Shown here: piece after piece, positions 39,057 to 47,063 of the stretch
How the letters are laid out: the number at the start of each line of letters is the position of its first letter
How positions within the stretch are numbered: position 1 is the first letter of the stretch
DNA from: Trichomonas tenax
Lineage: Eukaryota; Parabasalia; Trichomonadida; Trichomonadidae
Length of the DNA: 56,800 nt
Reading direction: 5' to 3'
NCBI GenBank assembly: GCA_023091735.1
Contig: JALKBU010000239.1
Span: 1-56,800 of the forward strand
The notes under the pieces: generated by a model
What the model was told of the DNA's origin: nothing
The model's database searches: none
Seen by the model: the letters and a program-made list of their open reading frames with translations, nothing else
Position numbers and translations under genes: made by a program

Positions 39057-39827
39057 ATGTCTGCAACTGCTGTTCAGGATCGCGAAGCCGTGATCAAGAT
39101 GATGCTTGCCGCCAAGGTCTACCTCGGCTCTGCTAACCTCTCCTTCGGCATGAAGCCATACGTCTTCTCCCGCAGGAAAGATGGCTCACACATCATCAAC
39201 CTCGCCATGACATACGAGAAGATCAAGCTTGCTGCCCGCATGATCTACGCCGTCGACGAGCCAAAGGATGTTCTCGCCATCTCCACAAAGCCATTCGGCA
39301 CACGCGCTGTCCACAAGTTCGCCGAGTTCCTTGGTGCTAACTACGTCGAGCAGCGCTTCACACCAGGTCTCTTCACAAACTACTCCATCAAGAACTTCTG
39401 CGAGCCACGCCTCATGATCGTCTGCGATCCAAACACAGACTCCCAGGCCGTCCACGAAGCCGCCTACGCTAACATCCCATGCATCGCTCTTTGCGACACA
39501 GATGCTCACCTCGACTACGTCGACTGCGTCATCCCATGCAACACAAAGAACAAAACATCCATGGGTCTCATCATGTGGCTCCTCACACGTGAGGTCCTCC
39601 GCCTCCGTGGTGGCTTGACACGCACACAGGAGTGGTCTGTCCTTCCAGATCTCTTCTTCTACCGTGATGCTCAGGATGAAGCCAAGATCGCTGAGGCTCT
39701 CGAAGCTGAGGGCGAGGAGACAGTCGCTGAGGAGGGTGCCATCATCAACGCCGCCGTTCCAAAGGCTGAGATCAAGGCTGGTGCCACAAACGAGGAGTGG
39801 ACCAACAAGAACGAGTGGGACTCCTAA
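39057..39827 (+). CDS. RPSA: 40S ribosomal protein uS2 (RPSA)
   Basis: 256 residues begin MSATAVQDREAVIKMMLAAK. Family landmarks are LGSANLSFGMKPYVFSRRKDG, IINLAMTYEKIKLAARMI, then FGTRAVHKFAEFLGANY and RFTPGLFTNYSIKNFCEPRL, CDTDAHLDYVDCVIPCNTKN, and a C-terminal tail ending EEWTNKNEWDS. The tail repeats the E(E/D)W(S/T) motif known from RPSA. It is a full-length small-subunit protein. The open frame extends upstream without a Met that fits, and the leader there is promoter. Codon use is strongly GC-biased. The stop is in TAAA. Confidence 0.98.
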   Translation: MSATAVQDREAVIKMMLAAKVYLGSANLSFGMKPYVFSRRKDGSHIINLAMTYEKIKLAARMIYAVDEPKDVLAISTKPFGTRAVHKFAEFLGANYVEQRFTPGLFTNYSIKNFCEPRLMIVCDPNTDSQAVHEAAYANIPCIALCDTDAHLDYVDCVIPCNTKNKTSMGLIMWLLTREVLRLRGGLTRTQEWSVLPDLFFYRDAQDEAKIAEALEAEGEETVAEEGAIINAAVPKAEIKAGATNEEWTNKNEWDS

Positions 39828-40032
39828 ACTTGACCTAACTGAACTAAAATATATCTTACATAACTTAATTATTTTTTCATCAAACTAATTATAATCAATT
39901 CTTTTTGATTTCCAAATAAATATAACATCCATTCACAGCTGTGTTTAGGTTTAGAATCTAGAGCAAGCCTGTAAAGTACCCCCTGTTTATTTTTCACGGC
40001 CCTTTGTATTTTTAATTGGTAGGTTAAAATTT

Positions 40033-40037
40033 TCATA
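40033..40037 (+). promoter_or_regulatory. Initiator match TCATA overlapping the Cpn10 start
   Basis: TCATA overlaps the ATG at 40037, so the predicted +1 A (40035) lies only two bases before the start codon. Confidence 0.5.
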
Positions 40038-40366
40038 TGCTCTCATTCCCATCACGTTTTGCGGCCATCTCAGCAGCCAACTTCTTCCACCCACTCGACG
40101 ATCGCGTCCTTGTTAAGAGAGTTGACGTTCCAAACAAGACTTCCGCTGGATTGATCATTCCAGAAGCACTCAAGGGAAAGCACAACGAGGCGACAATCAT
40201 CGCTGTTGGTCCAGGACACCGCGAAAAGGACGGCACAATCACACCAATGACACTCCAAGTCGGCGATCGCGTAGTTCTCAGCGATTGGTCAGGCAGCGAG
40301 GTCAAGCTCGATGGCAAGGAATTCATTGTTTACCGCGAAGATGATATTCTCGCTGTCCTTGAATAA
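40037..40366 (+). CDS. cpn10: Chaperonin 10 (Hsp10/GroES), hydrogenosomal
   Basis: 109 residues from an ATG. The first about 15 residues (MLSFPSRFAAISAANF) look like a hydrogenosomal presequence: a short leader beginning ML(S/T) with an Arg two residues before a Phe. The mature part is GroES-like: FHPLDDRVLVKRV, NKTSAGLIIPEALKGKHNEA (the mobile-loop region), TIIAVGPGHR, VGDRVVLSDWSG and EFIVYREDDILAVLE. It caps the Cpn60 folding chamber in the hydrogenosome, as shown for T. vaginalis. Codon use is GC-biased, as in the ribosomal genes. The stop is in TAAA. Mitochondrion-type organelle origin is established for the family. Confidence 0.95.
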   Translation: MLSFPSRFAAISAANFFHPLDDRVLVKRVDVPNKTSAGLIIPEALKGKHNEATIIAVGPGHREKDGTITPMTLQVGDRVVLSDWSGSEVKLDGKEFIVYREDDILAVLE

Positions 40367-40842
40367 AAAATAATAAACTAAGAATAATAAAATTTCGCTA
40401 TATACTGATCAATCAATCGTCACGCAAATTCATTACATCGTAGAAAACAAAATTTATGTGCCTCATACATTATTTATTAATCGTTTTTGTATGACCAAAT
40501 TATATTCTCGGTTAATGAATATTAATGATTGAAATATTTCTTAGCTGTGTCTTTTTAATTGGATTTACATTGATTCTGCTGGCTGTTAGATGAGATTTCC
40601 AAATGTTTTATACAAATTAAATACAATTTTTGATTTTGATGATGCTAATATCATTTCTGGTTCATGTCATGATATTTCCAGAACTTTTATAAATTTTCAT
40701 GCTGAATATTTTTTCGTCTTTTAGTTTAATTTTAACATTTTTATTGAAGTGCATCTTTTTAAAAAAACCAAATAATGAAATATAATCTATTATAAATACT
40801 AAGCAATTTTATTTAATTAATTAATAATTGCCAATGTTGCAT
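40367..40842. other. AT-rich spacer after Cpn10
   Basis: No gene is supported. Confidence 0.4.
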
Positions 40843-40987
40843 TTTACATGTCAAATGGCAACCACCGATATCAATTTTTCAAATTGAGGATCCAAAATTT
40901 TACACTTTATATATCATTTTGCACGTGTTTACACGACAACTTGACATTATTGAGGGATTCACTGACATTTGCCAGGATTACATGTCA
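40843..40987 (+). promoter_or_regulatory. Three upstream elements before the Rab gene
   Basis: TTTACATGTCA (40843-40853), TTTACACGACA (40928-40938) and ATTACATGTCA (40977-40987) lie in the same direction; the last is about 40 bases before the ATG at 41028. Confidence 0.6.
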
Positions 40988-41027
40988 AAAATTTACTTTT
41001 CTATCGTTCAAAAAAACAAAAAACTTC

Positions 41028-41636
41028 ATGAGCAGCTATAGACTACCACAGAACCACCGCCCGACAATGAAGGCGATTCTTGTCGGTAGCAGCGGCGTTG
41101 GCAAAACATGTTTGATCTCAGCATATCTCAAACAGAGCTTCGACGAGCAAAAAACTTCCACTGTTGCACCATCATATTCTTTCATCGATGTAAAAAACAG
41201 CTCTGGCGTTAATGTTCGCCTGCAAATTTGGGATACGGCTGGACAGGAAAGATATCATTCTGTTTCTCAACTATTCTTTAGAGATTCAGATATTGCATTC
41301 GTTTGCTATGAAGCAGGCGATGATGTAAGTTTCCAAGCCGTCCAAGACTGGGTGAAGCGAGTCAGAGATGAAGTTCCAACATGCGATCTTTTCTTCGTAA
41401 TTACCAAATCGGATATAAAGACAAAAGATAAAGTTGAAGAGACTCTTCGCAATTCAGAGCAACAATTCGCGCACTTCGAACCCAAGGGTTATTTCGTTAC
41501 TTCTGCAAAATCAAACGAAGGCGTTCAAGACGTTTTTAATGCTGCAATCGAGCTTTACAAACCAAAGAATGCATCGAATATACCACCAGCAGATACATCA
41601 AAGAGAGAAGCACCAGCTAAGAAGGGCTGCTGTTAA
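41028..41636 (+). CDS. Rab-family small GTPase
   Basis: 202 residues from an ATG. The P loop GSSGVGKT is at 20-27, a switch I Thr in TVAPSY at about 45-50, WDTAGQE at 69-75, TKSD at 126-129 where most Rabs have NKxD, and TSAK at 158-161. The C-terminus is KKGCC, ending in CC for double geranylgeranylation. Rab proteins direct vesicle traffic on membranes; trichomonads have a very large set, and I cannot assign a subfamily. The G4 variant (T in place of N) still occurs among active family members, so activity is probable. The open frame extends 60 codons upstream through the promoter elements and is not used. Confidence 0.93.
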   Translation: MSSYRLPQNHRPTMKAILVGSSGVGKTCLISAYLKQSFDEQKTSTVAPSYSFIDVKNSSGVNVRLQIWDTAGQERYHSVSQLFFRDSDIAFVCYEAGDDVSFQAVQDWVKRVRDEVPTCDLFFVITKSDIKTKDKVEETLRNSEQQFAHFEPKGYFVTSAKSNEGVQDVFNAAIELYKPKNASNIPPADTSKREAPAKKGCC

Positions 41637-41971
41637 AAGCAATTGTTTTATTTTAATATACAATTAATAGTTCCTTGTTAAATGACTGTATTGGAAATAT
41701 TGTTAACCATAATATAAAACCTATTTGATCATTTAAGTTTTTTTAATTCTGAAATTTATTTTATTCAAGTTTAGAACAAAAAGACATAAAGTTTCGAAAC
41801 TATGCATTCCATAGTTATTACCCTTATGCATGAATTGGATTGACTTTGTTAAAAAATGAAATTGGAAAATTAAAACTTTTCTAATTGTATTCGTATTTAA
41901 TATTTATACATATATAGAAGAGTACCGCTCGAATTTAAATATAAAACATATATAATACAAGGTGAATATAA
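41637..41971. other. Spacer between convergent genes
   Basis: AT-rich; no gene is supported. Confidence 0.4.
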
Positions 41972-42781
41972 TTAAATTTTCGATCTGAAGATTGTGAATG
42001 GCCTAGGAATCTCAGGGAACTTCAGCGTGTCATCAGCTTTGATTCTGCGGACCTTAATCGGAACTTCAACGGTAATGCACTTTATGATTGGATGTTGAAT
42101 GGTAACAGGCGCTGGAGCCGGTGGAAGAACGACAGGCGAGATTGGCGTCGGTGGCTCAACAGTTTCTGGGACTTGGATTGGTTTCAAATTGCGGCCTTTT
42201 TCGTATTCAATGATGTCATCCTCAGTAAAATCAACAAGACCGTCAAATTTGCCGTAGCATCTGTGTAGAGAGAATTTGTTCGTCTTCTTGATGTATGTTG
42301 CAATAACGATTTTATCTTGATAGTGCAAAATCGAAATCCATCTAATTCTTTCATCCTCGTTGGCCCTCAACTTAGACGCTGCATCGACTGGCGGAACACC
42401 TTTTTGTATTGACTGGAAACACTCTATGTACGGATTTCCAGGTGCTTTGTTTTGAGAGACGGGATAATCCTTGCAGTTGACGAATGTTGTGTTTTTCAGC
42501 GCCAAACCAAGTCCTTCACTCCACGTTTGCTGAATTGATAAAGCTAACATGAATTTGTATCTTTCTGTCTCTCTGAATGATGTAAACGGAACTCCAATTC
42601 TCCTAAGGACCCTGCAGTAAGCGTAAATGATCGAATCATACACATCTGCGGATGTCAGAAATTCATCAGCTTCTGTTCCGAAGTTCTTGCACGCGCTGAT
42701 GGACGAGAAAAGGCTGCGGCGCTCGGCTCTGTTCAGCTTTTTCTTCGCTGCGATTTTGATATAATCTTTCATAGATTTCAT
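41972..42781 (-). CDS. Hypothetical protein with globular N-half and Pro-rich linker
   Basis: 269 residues from an ATG (a second Met three codons on). Residues about 1-190 look globular and basic (KKKLNRAERRSLFSSISACK, YDSIIYAYCRVLRRIGVPF, RIRWISILHYQDKIVIATYI). A proline-rich stretch follows (PEPTPISPVVLPPAPAPV-like, about 205-230), and then a short basic end (VPIKVRRIKADDTLKF). I do not recognise the family. Good codon use and length support a real gene; the partner sequences implied by the Pro-rich region are unknown. Confidence 0.7.
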   Translation of the reverse strand: MKSMKDYIKIAAKKKLNRAERRSLFSSISACKNFGTEADEFLTSADVYDSIIYAYCRVLRRIGVPFTSFRETERYKFMLALSIQQTWSEGLGLALKNTTFVNCKDYPVSQNKAPGNPYIECFQSIQKGVPPVDAASKLRANEDERIRWISILHYQDKIVIATYIKKTNKFSLHRCYGKFDGLVDFTEDDIIEYEKGRNLKPIQVPETVEPPTPISPVVLPPAPAPVTIQHPIIKCITVEVPIKVRRIKADDTLKFPEIPRPFTIFRSKI

Positions 42782-43462
42782 TTTTTATATTTTTCACTTG
42801 AGACAATGTAAAATGTAAATTTCCGTACTTTAAGGACCCCATTTTAGTAGAAAGCATGCTCTGAGTGAATTGGATATGGCCAACTTCTAGAACTCACCCA
42901 TGCGATGGTGGTTGTATGAGACGAAATGCATTTCATGTCATAAATAGAAATGAAAATATCGAAATTTCAAGAAATCATTTCAAATCTTATGGCACTGATT
43001 CAAGTAGATCATACAAACGTATGGGCGATAAAAATTAGGGAATTTATACAAAATTGAAGAAAATAGAAAAGTTGATTACAGATAATATGAAGATTAAAGA
43101 ATATGACATTGATTCATTCATGTACAGCTTCCTCGCATTTGATTGTTATGATCACATTACTAATATAAAATTTCAGAAAAATTCATATCACAATTTTACG
43201 ACGTTACCAGCACTGAACTGAACATCCATCAATATGCTACAACTTATCAAAGGGTATTACAGTCATTATTATGTTAAAATATATTCAATTTAATATTGTC
43301 TGAAAATATTTCTACAATATTTGAATTACAAACTCTTTATAAAGCAATATAATAGATAATATATGTAAAATAATGCTTAATTATACATTTTAAATTGCGT
43401 AAAATCATCTAAATGTTTGAATTTTTTGATTTTTGAAAAGTTTTCTATGTTATTAAAATTGA
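42782..43462. other. Spacer before the hairpin array
   Basis: AT-rich; no gene is supported, and no clear promoter element for the gene ending at 41972 beyond a GTAAAATGTAAA word near 42808-42819. Confidence 0.4.
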
Positions 43463-43553
43463 TAATGCGTTTTCTACTAGTTCTTCACTGATTTGGATGG
43501 ATATCAGTGAAGGTATTCATCTAGCCAGTGAAGAATTAGTAGAATGTCGTTAT
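43463..43553. repeat. Hairpin 1 of the array
   Basis: Arms 43463-43490 and 43526-43553 pair over 28 positions with about three mismatches. The loop itself contains CACTG...CAGTG, which could form an alternative stem. Confidence 0.85.
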
Positions 43554-43599
43554 AAAATTCTCAACTTCTTCGATATTCTCGCAATTACATCATTATCAA

Positions 43600-43675
43600 G
43601 GAACCAACAGTCAACAAGCCATTGGATACGAATCTGTTCATCGTATCCCATGACTTGTTGAATGTTGATGCCATC
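43600..43675. repeat. Hairpin 2 of the array
   Basis: The inner arms CAACAAGCCATTGGATACGA and TCGTATCCCATGACTTGTTG pair with two mismatches in 20. The stem extends outward to about 32 positions with five mismatches in total. Confidence 0.85.
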
Positions 43676-43721
43676 GAAATTCGTTCAGAGCGTTCTGAAT
43701 CGATTTCATTTTACAATTCAA

Positions 43722-43792
43722 CATTTTCTATGGGTCTCTGAGGTTGCTAAGACATAGAATGGCTTAGCAACCTCAGATACTCGTAGAAAATG
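43722..43792. repeat. Hairpin 3 of the array
   Basis: Arms 43722-43751 and 43763-43792 pair over 30 positions. CTGAGGTTGCTAAG against CTTAGCAACCTCAG is perfect, with three or four mismatches further out. The loop is 11 bases. Confidence 0.9.
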
Positions 43793-43830
43793 CTATAAAT
43801 CGAAATATTTCATTCATCGATTGACATTAC

Positions 43831-43909
43831 TTGCTTTAGCTGTCTAATAGCACGATAAACAGATAGTTTGTGAGCACATGTTTGTCATGCTATTAAACAG
43901 CTAAAGCGA
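43831..43909. repeat. Hairpin 4 of the array
   Basis: Arms 43831-43861 and 43879-43909 pair over 31 positions with four or so mismatches (GCTTTAGCTGT against ACAGCTAAAGC is perfect). The loop is 17 bases. Confidence 0.9.
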
Positions 43910-43924
43910 TTTATAATTCTCCGT

Positions 43925-44030
43925 TAATAAATACCATCAAAAATGATCAATTTCTGGCACATTTTCTCCAGATATTCGATGCTCTGTAGAGCGTGTGCTA
44001 GAAATTGATTATTTTTAATGATATTTATTA
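43925..44030. repeat. Hairpin 5 of the array
   Basis: Arms 43925-43962 and 43993-44030 pair over 38 positions with about six mismatches. The loop is 30 bases and contains a smaller GCTCTGTAGAGC palindrome. Confidence 0.85.
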
Positions 44031-45086
44031 ATATTGGATAAATTACCAACATCAGGCAAAAGCAAACACGAAAATTACATCTACAGCTCCCAGATATTTG
44101 ATGAATAGCATACATAATGAAGTATAGCGATTAACTATATTTCAAGATCGAATATCTTTGACAATTGACCTGCTTTTTGTCCATTTCCTCCAACGTAGAC
44201 ATGCAGATGGCGTTCTTTTTAATTAATTATATGTATATCGAATGGAGAATTGAAATATCGCTCCTTATCCTTGCTTTTCTTGTCTAATAAACACTTTTTT
44301 ATATAAACGAATTTTTGTAAAGTATTCAATTTCTGCTATAATTTTTTTAGGGATGAACTCAAAATTGACATTTCAAGAATTGATTTTTAGCGATTTTTCG
44401 ATCACAGATTTTTTTGACTTTAATAAAAGTGAATGGAAGAAGATCTGTACACACTATTCCTATTGAAAAAGTAAAAAATCAAACCATTTTGACACTTTAC
44501 ATTCCATTTGTCATTCTATTGTTCTTTTACATGTCAATTTGCCAACGAAAAGTTATCTATTTTTGATTTGGAGAGGGAAACATTTAATTAATAAAGGATC
44601 TTAAGAATCACATCTTCACCTATAATATATGCTTCAAACACTGTGAGCATTCACATCTAAGTTTGATTTAATTTTTTCAATGAATTTGACTCCAAATTAT
44701 GGCAAAACTGGGTATAATACGGAATTGATCCATTAACGACAACATTAACTGTTAAACAAAAATGCGCGTGTTTGATGTCTATGGATGATTCAAAAGTTAT
44801 AACTTGATTTTCAAAATAAATTTTGTTGGAAATAATCGTTTATGTGACTTTTTTGGGAAGCTAAAATTACACGAGAATGAAATAGATAATGCCCTTGTTT
44901 TATAACCTGATTATTGCCATCGATGCATTAATCCGATATTGAAAAATTATATATGATATATGCTGAACAACTTGCAGCTAGTTCACAGTATGATTTCTTT
45001 GACATCGAGCTACAAAAGAAGCAATTACATGTACTCATTAGAATGATCGTGGTTTTGATCAGTTTAATATGCTATAATCTTGTATC
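44031..45086. other. Intergenic region with upstream elements and a degraded repeat
   Basis: A TTTACATGTCA element is at 44526-44536, with a TTTACATTCCATTTGTCA stretch just before it, about 550 bases from the next ATG. Between about 44580 and 45000 lies the dispersed repeat and text that looks like decayed coding sequence, with no open frame. A weak sixth inverted repeat (AGATATTTGAT/ATCGAATATCT) may lie at about 44091-44157. Confidence 0.4.
44583..44705 (+). repeat. Dispersed repeat, copy B
   Basis: Shares ATAAAGGATCTTAAGAAT, TTCACCTA.AATATATGCTTCAA and TTTTTTCAATGAATTT with 26565-26712, in the same order and orientation, with gaps. In both places it begins roughly 50-200 bases beyond a TTTACATG(T/A)CA element. 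Confidence 0.6.
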
Positions 45087-46466
45087 ATGAGTCAAAAAGT
45101 GTCATTTATGGATGATCTGGATTATAAAGTTTCACTGACACAAAGGGAGAATAAATCAATCGAAAACAAAGAAGAAGCGGTTCAGCAGAATCTTATCGCT
45201 GATGCTATTGATGCATTCGCTAACGGAGAAGAATTTTTAGAATTATTTATGATATTAAATCTGAAAGGTAACAGAGAAGAGTTAGAATTTATGAAATATT
45301 TCTTCATTTTAGCAGAACAAAATGTCTTTGATCATCTTGACGAGCTTCAAGACTTCAAAATTATATTAGATATTTCAGAAGTAACTTTAAAACTTGTTTC
45401 ATTGCCAGTTTACGCTGACTACGTCCTGAAGAAACATTTTATGAATAATTTTTTCATCAGAAAATTCGAAGATAATTTCACAATAAATATTCTCAAAATT
45501 TTCGATATTATTGTTCGCCATAGTGATTTAGAACATATTGAAAACATTAATGAAGATAGCTACAATTATCAACTGCTTTACATATTTGCAAGATTTCAAG
45601 ATTCAACTATTCAGAACAACATTTTGATTATTTTGAACAATTATTTTAGCATTCTTGAATCAAAGAAGTTTACCACAATGTCTTCGTACGAATTCAATCA
45701 ATTAATAGACTTAAACAACATTGTTATCAATGCAGGAAGTTCAGAGTTATTGCTTTCTTATATGAAGCTGATTTCAAACATTTTCGCTGTATTTCAGAAC
45801 ATTAAATTCGCACAGCAAGAAATAGATAAAACTTTTCATTTATTCTCTTTGTGTAAGGAGTTTTGCCCTGAAATTGAGATATTTGATTGCATAACATACC
45901 TAATATCGCATTTAGATTGTAAAGATCGAATACCAAGGATTGATGAATTCATGAATGTCCATATCATCGAAAACATATTGGATAGAGATCAAGAGTTCCA
46001 AACAAGCGCAATCACTATTATTTTCAAGTATGCATTGAATGTATACAGACGTGAAGTATATGATGAGGTAGAGGCTGGCTTCATAATAGAGCTATTTCAA
46101 TTTCTTTTTGCTATATTTTCATTCCTTAAAATCCAAACAAAAATCGAGATCATTTTTTGGATCAATGAATTGATGTCTATCAAGAGTTTTGAGGTTATTC
46201 AACTGATATATCAAAGCAATTTATTCATCTCAGTAGTTGATATGATGAATATCGAAAGCAAGCGTACAATTAACAATATCATAAATATACTCCATACAGT
46301 GTTTTTTGTTTGTCAAAGGGATGAACAAAATTCGTTTATCCATGAGTTTCTTGATAATATTGACATAGAAACTCCTATCAATGATGTTATTGATGGCTCT
46401 GATTCAGTTGTTATTAACTCCAAATTAGAAGAAATATTGCAAGAAATTGATAGATTTAGAGAATAG
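45087..46466 (+). CDS. All-helical (armadillo/HEAT-like) trichomonad protein 2
   Basis: 459 residues from an ATG. After a short polar leader (SVSLTQRENKSIENKEEAVQQ-like), the protein is one continuous series of amphipathic helices rich in Ile, Phe, Leu and Asn, e.g. LYIFARFQDSTIQNNILII and FQTSAITIIFKYALNVY. It ends in an acidic helix (INSKLEEILQEIDRFRE). There is no membrane segment. Length, composition and layout match the gene at 23722-25020, implying a lineage-specific family. ARM/HEAT-type solenoid is inference from helical periodicity. Function unknown. Confidence 0.75.
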   Translation: MSQKVSFMDDLDYKVSLTQRENKSIENKEEAVQQNLIADAIDAFANGEEFLELFMILNLKGNREELEFMKYFFILAEQNVFDHLDELQDFKIILDISEVTLKLVSLPVYADYVLKKHFMNNFFIRKFEDNFTINILKIFDIIVRHSDLEHIENINEDSYNYQLLYIFARFQDSTIQNNILIILNNYFSILESKKFTTMSSYEFNQLIDLNNIVINAGSSELLLSYMKLISNIFAVFQNIKFAQQEIDKTFHLFSLCKEFCPEIEIFDCITYLISHLDCKDRIPRIDEFMNVHIIENILDRDQEFQTSAITIIFKYALNVYRREVYDEVEAGFIIELFQFLFAIFSFLKIQTKIEIIFWINELMSIKSFEVIQLIYQSNLFISVVDMMNIESKRTINNIINILHTVFFVCQRDEQNSFIHEFLDNIDIETPINDVIDGSDSVVINSKLEEILQEIDRFRE

Positions 46467-47063
46467 ATTTTACGGCAAAAGACATCTCTTAACACATATT
46501 TTTACCATCATATTTGTTCAATTTTGTAGTCACCTATATATCGCACTTTATTAGATATACAAATTACATTATCAATGATTGGATTATATATGTTTAAATT
46601 TAAATTGCTTTATTTTTCATCTTACACTATCACATCACTGTACACTAACCAGGGATTGATAAATATCATGTTGAAATTGTTCAATATCATATTTTGAATC
46701 AATGTATTTTATATTTTTAAACAAAAGTTCAATTCCAGTTGTTTTCATTCAAGCATTAAGTTAATTCTTCAATTTTATCATTAAGAAATTCTCCAAAACG
46801 AAATCTTATGATTTGGAGAAAACATTTTGTCATTGTAAATCCAAAAATGTAAAAACATGACTATGAACTCATAGAGTGATATTCATCACTTCAAACTAGT
46901 GTACATAAGAAGCACAGATTAACTAATATATGTGTGTATAAAATGAAAGCAAAATAATAATTCTAAGGGTCAGAAATAGAACAAATTTTGTTTTAGCAAA
47001 TTTTTACATCATACAAAATAGTGCCACATTAAAAGTGCCGATTCTAAAAAATTGCTAATTTGT
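46467..47063. other. AT-rich spacer
   Basis: No gene or clear promoter element is seen. Confidence 0.4.

Larger units (their letters stand above)
43463..44030. repeat. Array of five successive long imperfect hairpins
   Basis: Five inverted repeats follow one another with no overlap, each with 27-38-base arms: 43463-43553, 43600-43675, 43722-43792, 43831-43909 and 43925-44030. Centre-to-centre spacing is about 130, 121, 113 and 107 bases. The five arm sequences differ from one another, so this is not a tandem repeat of one unit. Each pair contains a few mismatches, as in small-RNA precursors. No open reading frame lies across the array. Confidence 0.85.

Noticed and set aside
41972..42781. 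Naming the unknown Pro-rich-linker protein
   Set aside because: I could not match its N-terminal domain to any family I know with confidence, so it is left as hypothetical.
43463..44030. CRISPR-like reading of the hairpin array
   Set aside because: The repeats are inverted and all different, there are no direct repeats with unique spacers, and the host is eukaryotic.
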